64,000 bases of DNA from Bordetella genomosp. 1 (GTDB lineage Bacteria > Pseudomonadota > Gammaproteobacteria > Burkholderiales > Burkholderiaceae_B): assembly GCF_002261335.1 (NCBI RefSeq), contig NZ_NEVL01000003.1, forward strand, positions 62,001 to 126,000. The letters run 5' to 3'. Of this stretch, positions 1 to 10,221 are shown piece after piece. Position 1 is the first letter of the stretch. Every line of letters begins with the position of its first letter. Made by a program: the position numbers and the translations under genes. A model generated the notes under the pieces. The model saw only the letters and a program-made list of their open reading frames with translations, made no database searches and was not told the origin of the DNA.

Positions 1-835
<835 letters not shown>

Positions 836-839
<4 letters not shown>

Positions 840-2014
840 CTTCCCCCGTGTTGTTCGAAGAACGGATCGCCGACAACGGTTCGCGCATCGGCGTGGCGAC
901 CCTCAACGCGCCACAGACCCTCAACAGCCTGTCGCTCGAGATGGTCGACCTGCTCGACGAGCGCCTGCAGGCCTGGGCCGTCGACCCCGCCGTCGCGCTG
1001 GTGATCCTGCAGGGCGCGGGCGACCGCGCCTTCTGCGCCGGGGGCGATCTGCAGAGCCTGTACCGCAGCATGCAGGAGCACCAGGGCCAAGGCCCCTGGG
1101 CCAACACCTACGCACGCAAGTTCTTCGAACACGAGTACCGCCTCGACTACCGCATCCATGCCTACCCCAAGCCCATCCTGTGCTGGGGCACCGGCATCGT
1201 GATGGGCGGCGGCATGGGGCTGATGATGGGCGCGAGCCATCGCGTGGTGAGCGAGACCACCCGCATGGCGATGCCGGAGATCAGCATCGGCCTGTTTCCC
1301 GACGTGGGCGGCAGCTGGCTGCTCAACCGCATGCCCGGGCGTGCCGGCATGTTCCTGGCGCTCACCGGCGCCAACCTCAACGCCTCCGACGCCTTCTATG
1401 CCGGCATGGCGGACTTCCGCCTCGACACGGCCCGCTGGGACGACTTCAACGAAGCGCTGCTGCATGAGCCGTGGGCGAGCCAGCCCGGCGGCCCGGGCAC
1501 TGGCAACATCGCGCCGCGCTCGATCAACGACGGGCTGCTGCGCCAGGTGCTGCTGGCCCACGAGCCGTCGGCGCCGCTGGAGCCGGGTCCGCTGCGCCAC
1601 AACGCCTTTTTGGTCAACAGCGTGGCCAGCAGCAACCGCTTCGACGAGATCATCGAGGAAATCACCGACCTGAAGGATCACGCCGATCCGTGGCTCGCGC
1701 GCGCGGCCCAGACCCTGCTGGCCGGGTCGCCCGGTTCGGCGCGGCTGGCGTTCGCGCTGCAGAGCCGCCTGCGCCTGCGCTCGCTCGAAGACGTGTTCCG
1801 CGCGGAGTACGTGGCCGCGCTGGTGTGCACGGCCTACGGCGACCTGCAGGAGGGCATCCGCGCGCTCCTGATCGACAAGGACAAGCGCCCGCGCTGGCAG
1901 CCGGCCACCTTCGCCGACGCCACCGATGCGTGGGTGCAGGCGTTTTTTGCGGAGCCCTGGCCCGAAGGCACGGCGCATCCGCTCGAAGACCTGGGCCAGC
2001 ACCAGCCGGGCTGA
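836..2014 (+). CDS. 3-hydroxyisobutyryl-CoA hydrolase (enoyl-CoA hydratase/isomerase fold)
   Basis: This 392-residue crotonase-fold protein probably hydrolyses 3-hydroxyisobutyryl-CoA to free 3-hydroxyisobutyrate in valine catabolism. CAGGDLQSLY and GGGMGLMMGASHR form the oxyanion-hole region. PEISIGLFPDVGGSW carries the Glu and Asp that distinguish HIBCH-type hydrolases from ordinary hydratases. The length suits HIBCH; simple enoyl-CoA hydratases are near 260 residues. The start overlaps the stop of the upstream dehydrogenase by 4 bases and is preceded by an AAGGAG-type ribosome site near 820. The next gene makes the enzyme for the following pathway step, which supports the call. Confidence 0.9.
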
Positions 2015-2095
2015 GCCCAGGCGGCCGATAACAACAGCAACGACGAGACCACGCGCGGGCCACCGTGCCGGCGCACCACCAAGGAGACGAGCATC

Positions 2096-2989
2096 ATGAG
2101 CAGTATTGCATTCATCGGGCTGGGCAACATGGGAGCGCCGATGGCCTTGAACCTGTTGAAGGCCGGCCATGCGCTCACCGTGTTCGACCTGGTGCCCGCC
2201 TCGGTCAAGACCCTGACCGACGCCGGCGCGCGCGCGGCCGCCTCCGCCGATGCGGCGGTGGCCGGGGCCGAGATCGTGATCACCATGCTGCCGGCCAGCC
2301 GTCACGTCGAGGGCCTCTACCTCGAGCAGGACCTGCTCGGCAAGATCGGCGCCGGCACGCTGGTGATCGACTGCAGCACCATCGCGCCCGACTCGGCGCG
2401 CAAGGTCGCCGCCGCCGCCGAGGCGCGCGGCCTGCCCATGATCGATGCGCCCGTCTCGGGCGGTACCGGGGGCGCGGCCGCCGGCACGCTCACCTTCATC
2501 GTCGGCGGCCCCGACGCGGCGCTGGCGCGTGCGCGACCGGTGCTCGAGAACATGGGCAAGAACATCTTCCACGCCGGCGCGGCCGGGGCGGGGCAGGTGG
2601 CCAAGATCTGCAACAACATGCTGCTCGGCATTCTCATGGCCGGCACGTCCGAGGCGCTGGCGCTGGGCGTGGCCAATGGCCTGGATCCGAAGGTGCTGTC
2701 CGACATCGTCGCCAAGAGCTCGGGCCGCAACTGGGCCACCGAGCTCTACAACCCCTGGCCCGGCGTGATGGAACACGCGCCCGCGTCCAAGGGCTATGCG
2801 GGCGGCTTCGGGGTCGACCTGATGCTCAAGGATCTGGGCCTTGCCGCCGAGGCCGCGCTGGGCAGCCGCGCCTCGATCCCGCTGGGCGAGCTGGCGCGCA
2901 ATCTCTACGCGCTGCACAGCCGCGGCGGCAGCGGCCGCCTCGATTTCTCCAGCATCGTCAATCTCTACGCCGACGACGCCTCCCGTTGA
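2096..2989 (+). CDS. mmsB: 3-hydroxyisobutyrate dehydrogenase
   Basis: This 297-residue NAD-dependent dehydrogenase oxidises 3-hydroxyisobutyrate to methylmalonate semialdehyde. The N-terminal FIGLGNMGAPMA is the Rossmann dinucleotide motif. DAPVSGGTGGAAAGTL is the substrate-binding signature of beta-hydroxyacid dehydrogenases, and GAGQVAKICNNMLLG contains the catalytic Lys. AAGGAG lies just upstream of the ATG. It follows the CoA hydrolase by 81 bases and completes the visible valine pathway; the semialdehyde dehydrogenase (mmsA) is not in the window. Glyoxylate/tartronate semialdehyde reductases share the fold, but the neighbours favour mmsB. Confidence 0.93.
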   Translation: MSSIAFIGLGNMGAPMALNLLKAGHALTVFDLVPASVKTLTDAGARAAASADAAVAGAEIVITMLPASRHVEGLYLEQDLLGKIGAGTLVIDCSTIAPDSARKVAAAAEARGLPMIDAPVSGGTGGAAAGTLTFIVGGPDAALARARPVLENMGKNIFHAGAAGAGQVAKICNNMLLGILMAGTSEALALGVANGLDPKVLSDIVAKSSGRNWATELYNPWPGVMEHAPASKGYAGGFGVDLMLKDLGLAAEAALGSRASIPLGELARNLYALHSRGGSGRLDFSSIVNLYADDASR

Positions 2990-3035
2990 TGCCCTGCGCG
3001 CGGCCGCCGGCCGCGCGCCTCTGGAACGCACCCTC

Positions 3036-3473
3036 ATGTCCGCAGCCATCCCACAGGCCGATCCGCGCGCGCGGGTGCTGGCCAGTTTCGAGCGCCAGAG
3101 CATCATGCGCCTGATCGGCGCGGAGCTCGGCGAGGTCGAGCCCGGCCGGGTCGAGATCCTGCTGCCGTACCGCGCCGACCTGTGCCAGCAGAATGGTTTC
3201 CTGCATGCCGGCATCTCCACCACGATCGCCGACAGCGCGGGCGGCTATGCCGCGTACAGCCTGTTCGAGCCGGGCGAAGACGTGCTCACCTCGGAGTTCA
3301 AGATGAACTTCCTGGCGCCGGCCGATGGCGAGCGTTTCGTGGCGAGCGGCCGCGTGCTCAAGCCCGGCCGCCGGCTGTCGGTGTGCCAGGTCGAGATGCA
3401 TGCCTGGCGCGGCGAGCGGGCCACGCTCTGCCTCGCGGGCCTCATGACCACGGTGCGCGTGACGCCGCGCTGA
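3036..3473 (+). CDS. PaaI-family hotdog thioesterase
   Basis: A 145-residue single-domain hotdog protein. The helix motif QNGFLHAGISTTIADSAGG, with the His-Ala-Gly turn and catalytic-region Asp, is typical of PaaI/YigI thioesterases that hydrolyse small acyl-CoAs. The ATG at 3036 matches the family length; the frame is open further upstream inside mmsB but with no recognisable domain there. It follows mmsB by 46 bases and may recover CoA from dead-end or toxic intermediates such as methacrylyl-CoA. The substrate is not readable from sequence. Confidence 0.85.
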   Translation: MSAAIPQADPRARVLASFERQSIMRLIGAELGEVEPGRVEILLPYRADLCQQNGFLHAGISTTIADSAGGYAAYSLFEPGEDVLTSEFKMNFLAPADGERFVASGRVLKPGRRLSVCQVEMHAWRGERATLCLAGLMTTVRVTPR

Positions 3474-3540
3474 TACCGGAGCTGGTCCTACGCTCGTATA
3501 CTGCCCGCGCAGCCGACGTGGCTGCATGCAGGGGCCAGGG

Positions 3541-4230
3541 ATGCCGCCACCCGATCACCATCGCATCAACCGCGCCGGCTGGTTGCGCGCCGCCGTGCTG
3601 GGCGCCAACGACGGCATCGTGTCCACCGCCAGCCTGATCGCCGGCGTGGCGGCGGCGCAGGCCTCGCACGAGGCCATCCTCACCTCCGGCGTGGCGGCGC
3701 TGGTGGCCGGCGCGCTGTCGATGGCGGCCGGCGAGTACGTGTCGGTGCAGTCGCAGCTCGACATCGAAGAGGCCGACCTGCGCATCGAGAGCCGCGCGCT
3801 CAAGGCCAACTCGGGCGAGGAGCTCGACGAGCTGACCCAGATCTACGCGAAGCGCGGCGTGGCGCCGGCGCTGGCCGTGGAGGTGGCGCGCCAGCTCACC
3901 GCCCACGACGCGCTGGGCGCGCATGCGCGCGACGAGCTCGGCATCTCGCCGCACAACCGCGCGCGGCCGGCGCAGGCCGCGCTGGCCTCGGCCGCGTCGT
4001 TCGCCTCGGGCGCGGCCCTGCCGCTGCTGCTGTCGCTGTTCGCCCCCTTGCCCCACATCATTCCGGTGGTGCTGGTGGGATCGGTGCTGGGGCTGGGCGC
4101 GCTCGGCGCCATCGCGGCGCGCACGGGCGGGGCGCCCATGGGCCGCGCGGCCCTGCGGGTGACGCTGCTCGGCGCCCTGGCCATCGCGCTGACGGCCGGG
4201 GTGGGCGCGCTGTTCGACGTGTCGGTGTGA
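3541..4230 (+). CDS. VIT1/CCC1-family metal (Fe/Mn) transporter
   Basis: A membrane protein of about 229 residues in the vacuolar iron transporter family. The first helix motif ANDGIVSTASLIAGVAAAQ and the following GALSMAAGEYVSVQSQ are highly characteristic. Hydrophobic segments lie at the N-terminus (two) and in the last 90 residues (three), matching the five-helix family pattern. The central charged stretch is the cytoplasmic metal-binding part. An in-frame ATG at 3526 is also possible; 3541 is preferred because AGGGG precedes it at about 3528. Bacterial members usually export Fe(II) or Mn(II). The stop codon lies inside a duplicated 26-bp segment. Confidence 0.88.
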   Translation: MPPPDHHRINRAGWLRAAVLGANDGIVSTASLIAGVAAAQASHEAILTSGVAALVAGALSMAAGEYVSVQSQLDIEEADLRIESRALKANSGEELDELTQIYAKRGVAPALAVEVARQLTAHDALGAHARDELGISPHNRARPAQAALASAASFASGAALPLLLSLFAPLPHIIPVVLVGSVLGLGALGAIAARTGGAPMGRAALRVTLLGALAIALTAGVGALFDVSV

Positions 4231-4274
4231 AGCGGCGCGACCGCGAGATGTCGGTGTGAAGCGGCACGACCGCG
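4220..4274 (+). repeat. Near-perfect 26-bp direct repeat at the end of the VIT gene
   Basis: Two copies, about 4220-4245 and 4249-4274, share TGTCGGTGTGAAGCGGC and the following GACCGCG with one mismatch. The first copy contains the last codons and stop of the VIT gene. The second is non-coding and looks like a local duplication. Confidence 0.75.
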
Positions 4275-4302
4275 CGCGCCGCCCCCGCGGCGGCGGGCCG
4301 CG

Positions 4303-5316
4303 TCAGGCGGCCGCGTCGGGCTCGATCGGATAGGGCAGCGCGGCCACCGTGATGGCGGGGCCGTCGGCCGCGCCCAGGTGCAACACGCCGGCCGGCAGGC
4401 TGGCCAGCGTGGTCTCGAACAGCACGGCGGTGTGCTGCCCCAGCGTGGCGGCGTCGACCACCCGGCCGCACGGCTCGTCGGCCCGACCGGCCTCGAACAC
4501 GTCGGCGCCGGCCGTGGCGGCCTCGGCGCCCTCGAGCGTGCCGTAGGCCATGCGGCGCTTGACCGTGCCACGGTAGTGGCTGCGCGCCACCACTTCCTGG
4601 CCGGGATAACAGCCCTTGCGGAAATTCACGCCGCCGATCAGGTCGAGGTTGACCGTCTGCGGAATGAACACGTCCTGCGTCGACTGGGCGATCCAGGGCA
4701 GGCCCGCGGCCAGGTCGGCCGCGCGCCAGGCGGACTCGTCGCCGCGTGACAGGGCGGCGGACAGCGCCGCGCCGTGCGCCTGCAGCTGGGCGTCGTCGGC
4801 GATCCACCACCAGCGCCGCTGGCTGTCGGCCGCCGGGGCGCCGATCCAGGTGCCGCTGGGCAGGTCCACGCGTTGCCACGGGGCGTGCGGCAGCGCGCCG
4901 CCGGCGGCGGCCTCGAGCGCCTCGACCTGGGCCGGCGCGGCACTCACGCCGGCCGCCGCGAGCGGAGCGCTCGACAGCTTGGCCTTGGCGCGCAGCACGA
5001 ACATGCCCAGGCGCTTGAGCAGCGCGTCGGCGAGATCGTCGCGCACCAGCGCATAGAGCTGGGGGCCGTCGGGGTTGGCGTCGGCGCCGGGCGCGCGCCA
5101 GGCCACCAGCGTGGCGAGCAGGCGGCCCTTGGCCGTGCAGTAGCCGGCCAGTGCGGCGGCGTCGGGTTTCAGGCCGGTGATGTCCTGGGTGACCTGGCCG
5201 TGCAGGAAACTGAGCGCATCGGCGCCGGCGGCCGCGATCACGCGGTAGCTGGCGAGCGGGGCGCAGGCGGGCGAACCTTCGCGCGCGGCGGGGATCGAAT
5301 CAAAGAATGCGTGCAT
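4303..5316 (-). CDS. ygfZ: Folate-binding Fe-S cluster assembly protein YgfZ/CAF17
   Basis: A 337-residue aminomethyltransferase-like (GcvT fold) protein. The signature [18 protein letters not shown] contains the K-G-C-Y-x-G-Q-E motif that defines YgfZ/CAF17, which uses tetrahydrofolate to help repair or assemble 4Fe-4S clusters. The start at 5316 gives the normal family N-terminus. It is divergent from mltG across about 140 bases; this arrangement of ygfZ facing yceG/mltG is common in proteobacteria. Confidence 0.93.
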   Translation of the reverse strand: MHAFFDSIPAAREGSPACAPLASYRVIAAAGADALSFLHGQVTQDITGLKPDAAALAGYCTAKGRLLATLVAWRAPGADANPDGPQLYALVRDDLADALLKRLGMFVLRAKAKLSSAPLAAAGVSAAPAQVEALEAAAGGALPHAPWQRVDLPSGTWIGAPAADSQRRWWWIADDAQLQAHGAALSAALSRGDESAWRAADLAAGLPWIAQSTQDVFIPQTVNLDLIGGVNFRKGCYPGQEVVARSHYRGTVKRRMAYGTLEGAEAATAGADVFEAGRADEPCGRVVDAATLGQHTAVLFETTLASLPAGVLHLGAADGPAITVAALPYPIEPDAAA

Positions 5317-5458
5317 GGTCGGGGCCTGTTTCAACGAAAGTGGGCGGCTGCCGTCCATGATACCCGGCACCGCGCACGGGGGCCGGCAAGCCCGCGTCGT
5401 CACCAGGGACGGATGACACGGCGGCGGCCGGCCCGATCCATTACACTCTCGCTCACTT

Positions 5459-6475
5459 ATGAAGAAATTCCGCATTTTCGTCCTGGTGACGCTGCTGTTG
5501 GTCGTCCTGGCCGGCGCCATCGGCGCGGGCGGGGCCTGGTACTGGGCCCACCGCCCGATGCAACTGCCCGCCGATCGCGTCGACTTCGTGGTCGAACCCG
5601 GCGCGAGCCCGCGCACCATCGCGCGCGCCCTCAACAAGGCCGGGGTGCCGGTGTGGGAGCCGGGCTTCGTCTGGATGGCGCGCCTGTCCGAGCAGGACAA
5701 GCTCATCAAGGCCGGCGGCTACCAGGCCATCAACGGCGACTCGCCCTGGCTGCTGCTGCAGCGCCTGGCGCGCGGCGACATGTCGCAGCGCCAGCTGACG
5801 CTGCTCGAAGGCTGGAACTTCCGCCAGATCCGCCAGGCGCTGCGCGACCATCCCGATATCAAGCAGACGCTCGACGGCGTGAGCGACGAGGAGCTGATGG
5901 CGCGGCTGGGCTCCGACATCAAGCACCCCGAGGGGCTGTTCTTCCCCGACACCTACGTGTTCACGCCGGGCAGCACCGACTACGACATCCTGCGCCGCGC
6001 CTATCAGGAAGGGCAGCGCGTGCTGGCCGACATCTGGGACAAGCGTTCGCCCGACATCCCGCTGGCCACGCCTTACGAGGCGCTGATCATGGCGTCCATC
6101 GTCGAGAAGGAAACCGGCCACGGGCCGGAGCGCGCGCGCGTCTCGGGCGTGTTCTCCAACCGGCTGCGGCTCGGCATGCTGCTGCAGACCGACCCGACCG
6201 TGATCTACGGCATGGGCGAGGCCTACCAGGGCCGCATCCGCAAGCGCGACCTGCAGACCGACACGCCCTGGAACACCTACACGCGCCCGGGCCTGCCGCC
6301 CACGCCGATCGCGGCCGCCGGCCGCGCCGCGCTGCTGGCCGCGGTGCAGCCCGAAAAGCACAAATTCATCTTCTTCGTATCGCGCGGCAACGGCACCAGC
6401 GAGTTCGCGGTCACCCTGGCCGACCACAACCGCAACGTGTCGCGCTACATCCTGGGACAAGGGCAGAATCAATGA
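5459..6475 (+). CDS. mltG: Endolytic murein transglycosylase MltG (YceG)
   Basis: A 338-residue inner-membrane lytic transglycosylase that cuts nascent glycan strands and so ends peptidoglycan polymerisation. One transmembrane helix spans about residues 5-27. The YceG domain carries [10 protein letters not shown], with the catalytic Glu at residue 218. [14 protein letters not shown] near the C-terminus is also diagnostic. No Shine-Dalgarno is visible before the ATG, but a TACACT -10-like hexamer lies at 5442-5447. The stop overlaps the start of tmk (ATGA), so the genes are translationally coupled. Confidence 0.95.
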   Translation: MKKFRIFVLVTLLLVVLAGAIGAGGAWYWAHRPMQLPADRVDFVVEPGASPRTIARALNKAGVPVWEPGFVWMARLSEQDKLIKAGGYQAINGDSPWLLLQRLARGDMSQRQLTLLEGWNFRQIRQALRDHPDIKQTLDGVSDEELMARLGSDIKHPEGLFFPDTYVFTPGSTDYDILRRAYQEGQRVLADIWDKRSPDIPLATPYEALIMASIVEKETGHGPERARVSGVFSNRLRLGMLLQTDPTVIYGMGEAYQGRIRKRDLQTDTPWNTYTRPGLPPTPIAAAGRAALLAAVQPEKHKFIFFVSRGNGTSEFAVTLADHNRNVSRYILGQGQNQ

Positions 6476-7107
6476 CCCAACGAGGACGCTTCATCACGCT
6501 CGAGGGCGTCGATGGCGCCGGCAAGAGCACGCACATCGCGTGGCTGGTCGACACGCTGCGCGGGCGCGGGCTCGATGTGGTTTCCACCCGCGAGCCGGGC
6601 GGCACGCCGCTGGGCGAGTCGCTGCGCGAGCTGGTGCTGAACCAGCCCATGAATCTCGACACCGAGACGCTGCTGATGTTCGCGGCCCGCACCGAACACC
6701 TGCGCCAGGTGATCGCGCCGGCGCTCGCGCGCGGCGCCTGGGTGGTGTGCGACCGCTACACCGACGCGACCTACGCCTACCAGGGCGGCGGCCGCGAGCT
6801 GGGCGCGGCGCGCATCGCCGTGCTGGAGCAATGGATGCAGCCGGCGCTGGCGCCCGACCGCACCTGGCTGTTCGACGTGCCGCTCGACGTCGCGCGGGCC
6901 CGCATGACCGCCGCGCGCACGCCGGACCGCTTCGAGCGCGAGCAGCAGGCCTTCTTCGAACGCACGCGTGCCGCCTACCAGGCGCGCGCCGAGGCCGACC
7001 CGGGGCGTATCCACGTGATCGATGCCAGCCAGCCGCTGGACGCCGTGCGCGCCGCGCTGGCCGCCGACGTGGCGGCCTTCCTGCAGCAGGCCGGTGTGGC
7101 GGCATGA
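6472..7107 (+). CDS. tmk: Thymidylate kinase
   Basis: This 211-residue kinase converts dTMP to dTDP with ATP. The P-loop GVDGAGKST is at residues 12-20. [15 protein letters not shown] is the DRY motif region that binds dTMP, and [10 protein letters not shown] lies in the LID. Length is normal. It overlaps mltG upstream and holB downstream by 4 bases each, forming a coupled mltG-tmk-holB unit typical of proteobacteria. Confidence 0.97.
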   Translation: MTQRGRFITLEGVDGAGKSTHIAWLVDTLRGRGLDVVSTREPGGTPLGESLRELVLNQPMNLDTETLLMFAARTEHLRQVIAPALARGAWVVCDRYTDATYAYQGGGRELGAARIAVLEQWMQPALAPDRTWLFDVPLDVARARMTAARTPDRFEREQQAFFERTRAAYQARAEADPGRIHVIDASQPLDAVRAALAADVAAFLQQAGVAA

Positions 7108-8162
7108 GCCTGGCGCAATTCCTCCCCTGGCACGAAGCCACCGCGAGCGCGTGGCTGGCCCATCGCGAGCGCTTCGCCCACGCCTGGCTGATCCACGGCG
7201 CGGCGGGCATCGGCAAGCTGGATTTCGCGGCCGCGGCCGCCGCCAGCCTGCTGTGCGAATCGCCGCGCAACGGCCTGGCCTGCGGCGAGTGCATCGCCTG
7301 CGGCTGGGTGCGCAGCGGCAACCATCCCGACCTGCGCCGCATCCGGCCCGAGGCCGTGGCGGTGGAAGAGGGCAGCGACGCGGCCACGCCCGACGAGGAA
7401 GGCGGCGAGGCCGCGCCGGCCACCGGGTCGAGCAAGCGCGCGCCGTCCAAGGAAATCCGCGTCGACCAGATCCGCTCGCTGGAGCCGTGGTTCAACACGG
7501 CCACCCACCGGGGCGGCTGGCGCGTCGCCCTGATCTATCCGGCCCACACGCTCAACGTGATCTCGGCCAATGCGCTGCTCAAGGTGCTCGAGGAGCCGCC
7601 CGCCCACACCGTGTTCCTGATGGTGGTGGAGGCGCCCGACCGGCTGCTGCCCACGCTGGTGTCGCGCTGCCGCCGGCTGCCGCTGGCCACGCCGCCGCCC
7701 GAGCAGGCGCTCGCCTGGCTGCGCGAGCAGGGCGTGCGTCCGGCCGAGGGCTGGCTGGCCGCGGCCGGGGGCGCGCCGCTGGGCGCGCTGCGCCTGGCGC
7801 AGCAGGGCGACAGCCCGGTGCCGGCCTGGCTCAACCAGCTCACCGAGCCGCTGGCCGGCGGGCGCCAGCCCGACGTCGGCACCCTGGCCGAGACGCTGGA
7901 GAAGCTGCCGGCGGCCGAATGGCTCGATGCGCTGCAGCGCTTCTACACCGACCTGATGCTGGCCGCCAGCGGCGCGGCCGTGCGGTACTTTCCGGCCCTG
8001 GGCCAGGACGTGGCCGCCATCGGCAAGCGCGTGCGGCCCGCCGTGGTGGCCGACGCCGCCCGCTGGCTCACGCGCCAGCGCGGCCTGGCGTCGCACCCGC
8101 TCAACGCCAAGCTGTTCGCCCACGCGACGCTGCAGCGCGTGGTGCTATCCTGCCAGGGTTGA
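7104..8162 (+). CDS. holB: DNA polymerase III subunit delta'
   Basis: A 352-residue clamp-loader subunit. The AAA+ N-terminal domain has a degenerate P-loop (GAAGIGK), expected for the non-hydrolysing delta' subunit. A four-Cys zinc module follows ([18 protein letters not shown]). [16 protein letters not shown] and [12 protein letters not shown] are classic clamp-loader motifs. An acidic, low-complexity insert (about residues 88-115) follows the zinc module. The start overlaps the tmk stop. Confidence 0.94.
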   Translation: MSLAQFLPWHEATASAWLAHRERFAHAWLIHGAAGIGKLDFAAAAAASLLCESPRNGLACGECIACGWVRSGNHPDLRRIRPEAVAVEEGSDAATPDEEGGEAAPATGSSKRAPSKEIRVDQIRSLEPWFNTATHRGGWRVALIYPAHTLNVISANALLKVLEEPPAHTVFLMVVEAPDRLLPTLVSRCRRLPLATPPPEQALAWLREQGVRPAEGWLAAAGGAPLGALRLAQQGDSPVPAWLNQLTEPLAGGRQPDVGTLAETLEKLPAAEWLDALQRFYTDLMLAASGAAVRYFPALGQDVAAIGKRVRPAVVADAARWLTRQRGLASHPLNAKLFAHATLQRVVLSCQG

Positions 8163-8210
8163 GTGACCCCGGCCGAGCCCCGCGCCGGCCGCCCGTTTCA
8201 CGCTGATTCC

Positions 8211-8981
8211 ATGTACGTCGATTCCCACTGTCATCTGAATTTTCCCGAGCTCGCCGGCGACCTGCCGGGCGTGCTCGACCGCATGCAGGCCAACCAGGTC
8301 ACGCACGCCCTCGTGGTGAGCGTGAACATGCCCGAGTGGCCCGGCCTGATCGAGCTGGTCGAGCCGCACCGCAACCTCTGGGCCTCGGTCGGGGTGCATC
8401 CCGACTACGAAGACACGCCCGATCCCGAGCCGGCCGAGCTGGTGCGCCTGGCGCAGCACCCCAAGGTGGTGGCGATCGGCGAGACCGGGCTCGACTACTA
8501 CCGGCTGAGCGAGCCGCTCGACTGGCAGCGCGAGCGCTTCCGCCGCCACATCCGCGCCGCGCGCGAGACCGGCCTGCCGCTCATCATCCACACCCGCTCC
8601 TCGGCCGCCGACACGGTGAAGATCCTGAAGGAAGAGGGCGCGGCCGAGGTCGGCGGCGTGATGCACTGTTTCACCGAGTCCTGGGAGATCGCCCAGGCCG
8701 CGATGGACCTGAACTTCCACATCTCGCTGTCGGGCATCGTCACCTTCAAGAACGCCGCGGTGATCCACGAGGTCGCCACCAACATGCCGCTCGAGCGCCT
8801 GCTGATCGAAACCGATTCGCCCTACCTGGCGCCGGTGCCGTACCGCGGCAAGCTCAACGATCCGGCCAAGGTGATCCACGTGGCCGAGAAGATCGCCGAT
8901 CTCAAGGGCATCCCGGTGGCCGAGGTGGCGCAGGCATCCACCGAAAACTTCTTCAAGCTGTTCCGCAAGATCGAGCGCTGA
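8211..8981 (+). CDS. TatD-family metal-dependent hydrolase (YcfH type)
   Basis: This 256-residue TIM-barrel hydrolase has all metal-binding motifs: VDSHCHLNF at the N-terminus, GETGLDYYR, IIHTRSSAADT, MHCFTESW and IETDSPYLAP. TatD proteins are Mg-dependent 3'-5' exonucleases or D-aminoacyl-tRNA deacylases; which applies here cannot be read. The ATG at 8211 matches the family start; the frame is open 16 codons further from a GTG. It follows holB by 48 bases without the pilZ-domain gene found between these two in many relatives. Confidence 0.92.
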   Translation: MYVDSHCHLNFPELAGDLPGVLDRMQANQVTHALVVSVNMPEWPGLIELVEPHRNLWASVGVHPDYEDTPDPEPAELVRLAQHPKVVAIGETGLDYYRLSEPLDWQRERFRRHIRAARETGLPLIIHTRSSAADTVKILKEEGAAEVGGVMHCFTESWEIAQAAMDLNFHISLSGIVTFKNAAVIHEVATNMPLERLLIETDSPYLAPVPYRGKLNDPAKVIHVAEKIADLKGIPVAEVAQASTENFFKLFRKIER

Positions 8982-9060
8982 AGCGCCGGCGCCCTGGGCG
9001 CGCCGGCACCATCGATGAACGCAGCGGACGGCTTTCGACGCGTCCGACCAGGAGGCAGGC

Positions 9061-9963
9061 ATGAGCACGCAACGACGACTATCCCCCCTCGCACGGCTGC
9101 GCCGCGTGGCCGTGGCCGCGCCGCTGGCCTGGGCGCTGGCGGTGCCGGGCGCCACGCTCGGGCTGGCCGCGGTGAGCGCGCCGGCACAGGCCGCCGTCGA
9201 CATGGGCAACTGGTGGTTCTACGTCACCAACGACCGCGCCAGCGATCTCAAGGGCCTGCTGGCGCAGGGCGCCGATCCCAACACGCGCCACAAAAACGGC
9301 CAGCCCGCGATCATGCGCGCGGTGGCCGAGGGCGCCTGGAACGTGTTCGACGTGCTGGCTGCCGATCCCCGCACCGACGTCAACATCGAAAACCCCGCCG
9401 GCGAGACGCCGTTGATGTACGTGGCCATCGCCGGCGACACGCGCCGCGCCGAGGCGCTCATCAAGCGCGGTGCGCAGGTCAATCGCCTGGGCTGGACCCC
9501 GCTGGCCTACGCGGCCTCGAAGGGGCAGGTCGAGACGGCGCGGCTGCTGCTGCGCCACAAGGCCATGGTCAACGCGCCGTCGGCCGAAGGCCGCACGCCG
9601 CTGATGATGGCGGCGCTGTCGGGCAATCGCGACATGGTGCAGTTGCTGCTCGATGCCGGCGCCGACGCCACCACCACCGATCAGCAGGGCCGTTCGGCGG
9701 CCGACTGGGCCCGGATCGGCAAGTCGGACAGCCTGGCGGAGGAGCTCAAGTCGATCTCCGAGAAGGTCTGGCGCGAGCGCGACGCGCAACGCCGCCCGGG
9801 TGCCGCCAGCGTGGCGCCCGCCGAAGCGGCCGCGCCGGTCGCCGCGCCCGCCATCGCCCCTGTCCCGGCCCCGGCCGAGCCGGCGCCCGCCAGCGCGCCG
9901 CGTCCGGCCGCGGGCAGCGGCGTGCAGGGCGTGCAGGGCGTCAATCTCAATCGCTACGACTGA
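9061..9963 (+). CDS. Exported ankyrin-repeat protein
   Basis: A 300-residue protein. A signal peptide (about residues 1-45, ending PAQA-AVD) indicates periplasmic location. Four to five ankyrin repeats follow (for example GETPLMYVAIAGDTRRAEALI, GWTPLAYAASKGQVETARLLL and GRTPLMMAALSGNRDMVQLLL). The tail after residue 245 is Ala/Pro-rich. AGGAGGCAGGC precedes the ATG. It follows tatD closely, a conserved position in Burkholderiales. The binding partner is unknown. Confidence 0.88.
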   Translation: MSTQRRLSPLARLRRVAVAAPLAWALAVPGATLGLAAVSAPAQAAVDMGNWWFYVTNDRASDLKGLLAQGADPNTRHKNGQPAIMRAVAEGAWNVFDVLAADPRTDVNIENPAGETPLMYVAIAGDTRRAEALIKRGAQVNRLGWTPLAYAASKGQVETARLLLRHKAMVNAPSAEGRTPLMMAALSGNRDMVQLLLDAGADATTTDQQGRSAADWARIGKSDSLAEELKSISEKVWRERDAQRRPGAASVAPAEAAAPVAAPAIAPVPAPAEPAPASAPRPAAGSGVQGVQGVNLNRYD

Positions 9964-9988
9964 CCGGGCCGCCAGGCTCGGCAACCGG

Positions 9989-10020
9989 CGCCCGCGGGGA
10001 TCTCCGCGGGCGTTGTCGTT
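9989..10020 (+). terminator. Rho-independent terminator after the ankyrin gene
   Basis: A 9-bp perfect stem (CGCCCGCGG at 9989-9997 pairing with 10004-10012, 6-base loop) is followed by TTGTCGTTT. It lies 26 bases after the ankyrin gene stop. Confidence 0.7.
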
Positions 10021-10080
10021 TGCGGCGTCGGTTTTAGGACCAATTTTCGTAGGACCGCACTGCGGTTCGGCTTCCGTCCC

Positions 10081-10150
10081 TTTCTCAATTCCCGCGCGAC
10101 GTTTCTCAAATTCACCGGGGTTTTCCCGAGCAATTCTCATAAAACGAGAA
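10081..10150 (+). promoter_or_regulatory. Candidate regulatory region upstream of the IclR gene
   Basis: This AT-richer leader contains TTTCTCAA twice (10081-10088 and 10102-10109) and an inverted repeat TTCTC/GAGAA (10134-10138 and 10146-10150). IclR regulators commonly bind palindromes upstream of their own gene, so these are operator candidates. Function is inferred from position and symmetry only. Confidence 0.35.
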
Positions 10151-10221
10151 ATCCAAATAGGAAAACTGGGAAAAAGCGCAGACCATGCGGGCGTTGATGA
10201 CAGCCCGGATGGATGTTTCTC

